Of a stretch of DNA of 64,000 nt, positions 63,289 through 64,000 are shown one piece after another (the stretch's first letter is position 1; the number at the start of each line of letters is the position of its first letter). Source of the stretch: Cerina sp048266425 (GTDB lineage Bacteria > Bacteroidota > Bacteroidia > Flavobacteriales > Flavobacteriaceae); assembly GCA_048266425.1 (NCBI GenBank), contig JBLWZN010000017.1, positions 1-64,000 on the forward strand. The letters run 5' to 3'. Below the pieces are notes generated by a model. The model saw only the letters and a list, made by a program, of their open reading frames with translations. It was not told the origin of the DNA and ran no database searches. The position numbers were made by a program, and so were the translations under genes.

Positions 63289-63328
63289 AAAAAAAAAGCC
63301 TGTATCAAAAATTTATTTTGATACAGGC
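63289..63328 (-). terminator. Attenuator (intrinsic terminator) of the ilv operon
   Basis: On the minus strand GCCTGTATCAAAA (63328-63316) pairs perfectly over 13 bp with TTTTGATACAGGC (63310-63298), loop TAAAT, followed by nine T (63297-63289). It lies 23 nt after the stop of the Ile/Val-rich leader peptide. An 8-nt stretch overlapping that stop codon (63354-63347, UGAUACGG) can pair with CUGUAUCA in the 5' arm (63326-63319), giving an antiterminator. Confidence 0.8.
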
Positions 63329-63351
63329 CTTTCAATCAAAAATAGTCCGTA

Positions 63352-63408
63352 TCATCCCCTAAACGGGACAATAATCACTACATTGATTGTGTTGTTAACT
63401 AGTTTCAT
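63352..63408 (-). CDS. ilvL: ilv operon leader peptide
   Basis: This 18-codon reading frame encodes MKLVNNTINVVIIVPFRG, with eight of 18 residues Leu, Val or Ile and a run V-V-I-I-V. Its stop is followed within 23 nt by a strong terminator hairpin, about 300 nt before ilvD. Ribosome stalling at the Val/Ile codons would leave the stop-codon region free to pair with the terminator's 5' arm. Completed translation would cover it and allow termination. This is the logic of the enteric ilv/leu attenuators. No strong ribosome-binding site is visible, as is normal for Bacteroidota. I infer function from composition and position only. Confidence 0.75.
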   Translation of the reverse strand: MKLVNNTINVVIIVPFRG

Positions 63409-63538
63409 GGCGGTAAAACTAAATAAAAAATTTGACATTCAGGCATATGTTCCTGATAATTGGTAAGTGCTCGTCCCATTCGTGCTTTTTTTGTTAATTT
63501 TAGGACAGTATTCAAACAGGTTGCCCAAATTGTAAAAA

Positions 63539-64000
63539 ATGTCAGAACCTCTCGTACAACGGTCAAAATCTATATCAAGAATGTTAAGTAGAGAGGTCCC
63601 ATTTTTGGTAATTGCCAAGGACAAGCTTTTCCTTATAGGCTTTATCGCCCTGTATTCCCTTACCTTTATTTTGGTTTATACCCCTTTTAACATCGACCAA
63701 TGGGGCAGCGACCATTATTTGGACTATATTCTTACAGGGACTGCTTTTCTTTTAGTAAGCCAATTTGCCCTTCGACCTCTCTTTAGTTTCCACAAGTTCA
63801 CAATGTACAGTCTGCTGCTTTGGTGCCTTATGGAAGTACTTGTCCTGGCGGGTATTTTTCAGCTGTTGTATGGTCCGGAGTTCCCTAGTTTGAAGGAGAG
63901 GATAAGTGAATATTTCCTCACATTGCAATACACTGGTCTTGTAGCCGGGGTTCCCTATGCCCTCTTCTTATGGTATATGACACTTAGTAGAAAAATGACT
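63539..64000 (+). CDS. Membrane protein, probable N-terminus of a LytTR-type regulator, cut by window end
   Basis: The frame opens at the ATG at 63539 and stays open to base 64000 (154 residues). After a polar N-terminus (MSEPLVQRSKSISRMLSREV), four TM helices are predicted at about 30-48 (LFLIGFIALYSLTFILVY), 62-78, 92-112 (LLLWCLMEVLVLAGIFQLL) and 130-147. Four-helix membrane domains of this style often precede a LytTR DNA-binding domain in Flavobacteriia, but that part lies outside the window, so the regulator assignment is tentative. It is divergent from the ilv leader (130 bp apart). Confidence 0.7.
   Translation, partial: MSEPLVQRSKSISRMLSREVPFLVIAKDKLFLIGFIALYSLTFILVYTPFNIDQWGSDHYLDYILTGTAFLLVSQFALRPLFSFHKFTMYSLLLWCLMEVLVLAGIFQLLYGPEFPSLKERISEYFLTLQYTGLVAGVPYALFLWYMTLSRKMT

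Noticed and set aside
1..64000. tRNA, rRNA, insertion sequences, prophage and integrases
   Set aside because: No cloverleaf-like sequence, rRNA segments, transposase or integrase motifs were recognised anywhere in the window.

Overview
The window looks like chromosome of a (probably marine) member of the Flavobacteriaceae, phylum Bacteroidota. The evidence is a PorP/SprF-type protein beside a giant adhesin with a type IX secretion (T9SS) type B C-terminal domain, a DUF4293 gene beside rho, TAnnTTTG-type -7 promoter boxes, many lipoproteins, and moderately AT-rich sequence. I saw no tRNA, rRNA, CRISPR array, insertion sequence or prophage.

Layout. (1) 1-14.8 kb, almost all minus strand: a surface-protein island. 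It holds a thrombospondin-type-3 protein cut by the left edge, a protein built of seven ~137-residue repeats, a PA14 / C-type lectin / Ig-like protein, and an adhesin-porP-ompA operon whose adhesin is interrupted by a 100-N scaffold gap. (2) 15.3-24.2 kb: prfC, a CotH-like lipoprotein, a LolC/E-type permease divergent (3 bp apart) from a NamZ/DUF1343 muramidase, a YkgJ-type Fe/Zn-cluster protein, a methyltransferase, a metzincin-like lipoprotein and DUF4293. (3) 24.5-32.7 kb: rho, a lipoprotein / membrane protein / histidine kinase / response regulator run, and proC-proB-proA. (4) 32.8-42.6 kb: envelope and peptidase genes (DUF3500, S41, rnpA, M14, amidase, 3D domain, cytochrome-FG-GAP, serine hydrolase). 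(5) 42.6-46.6 kb: a GH140-like gene and purB among three copies of a conserved small-RNA-like element. (6) 47.2-53.8 kb: an amino-sugar cluster with two Tat-exported Gfo/Idh oxidoreductases, a DUF1080 lipoprotein, a NagA-like deacetylase with a signal peptide, an Nramp-fold transporter lacking the canonical metal motifs, and NagB. (7) 54-64 kb: a GapN-type dehydrogenase, then the ilvD-B-N-C-A branched-chain amino-acid cluster on the minus strand, led by an Ile/Val/Leu-rich leader peptide and attenuator, and finally the start of a membrane protein cut by the right edge.

Strongest candidates for something undescribed. (a) Three ~80-nt transcription units (42.9, 44.7 and 45.1 kb), each with a near-identical promoter, a 38-base invariant core and a terminator hairpin that keeps pairing despite base changes. 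(b) The same upstream element, CACAACAAT, lies 34-35 nt before a -7 box at these three units and at two of the surface-protein genes, suggesting one activator controls them. (c) A periplasmic amino-sugar route (exported oxidoreductases, DUF1080 hydrolase, exported NagA-like enzyme) with a non-canonical Nramp-fold protein as the candidate importer. (d) A classical ilv attenuator. (e) A 15-residue C-terminal tail shared by two otherwise unrelated secreted proteins.
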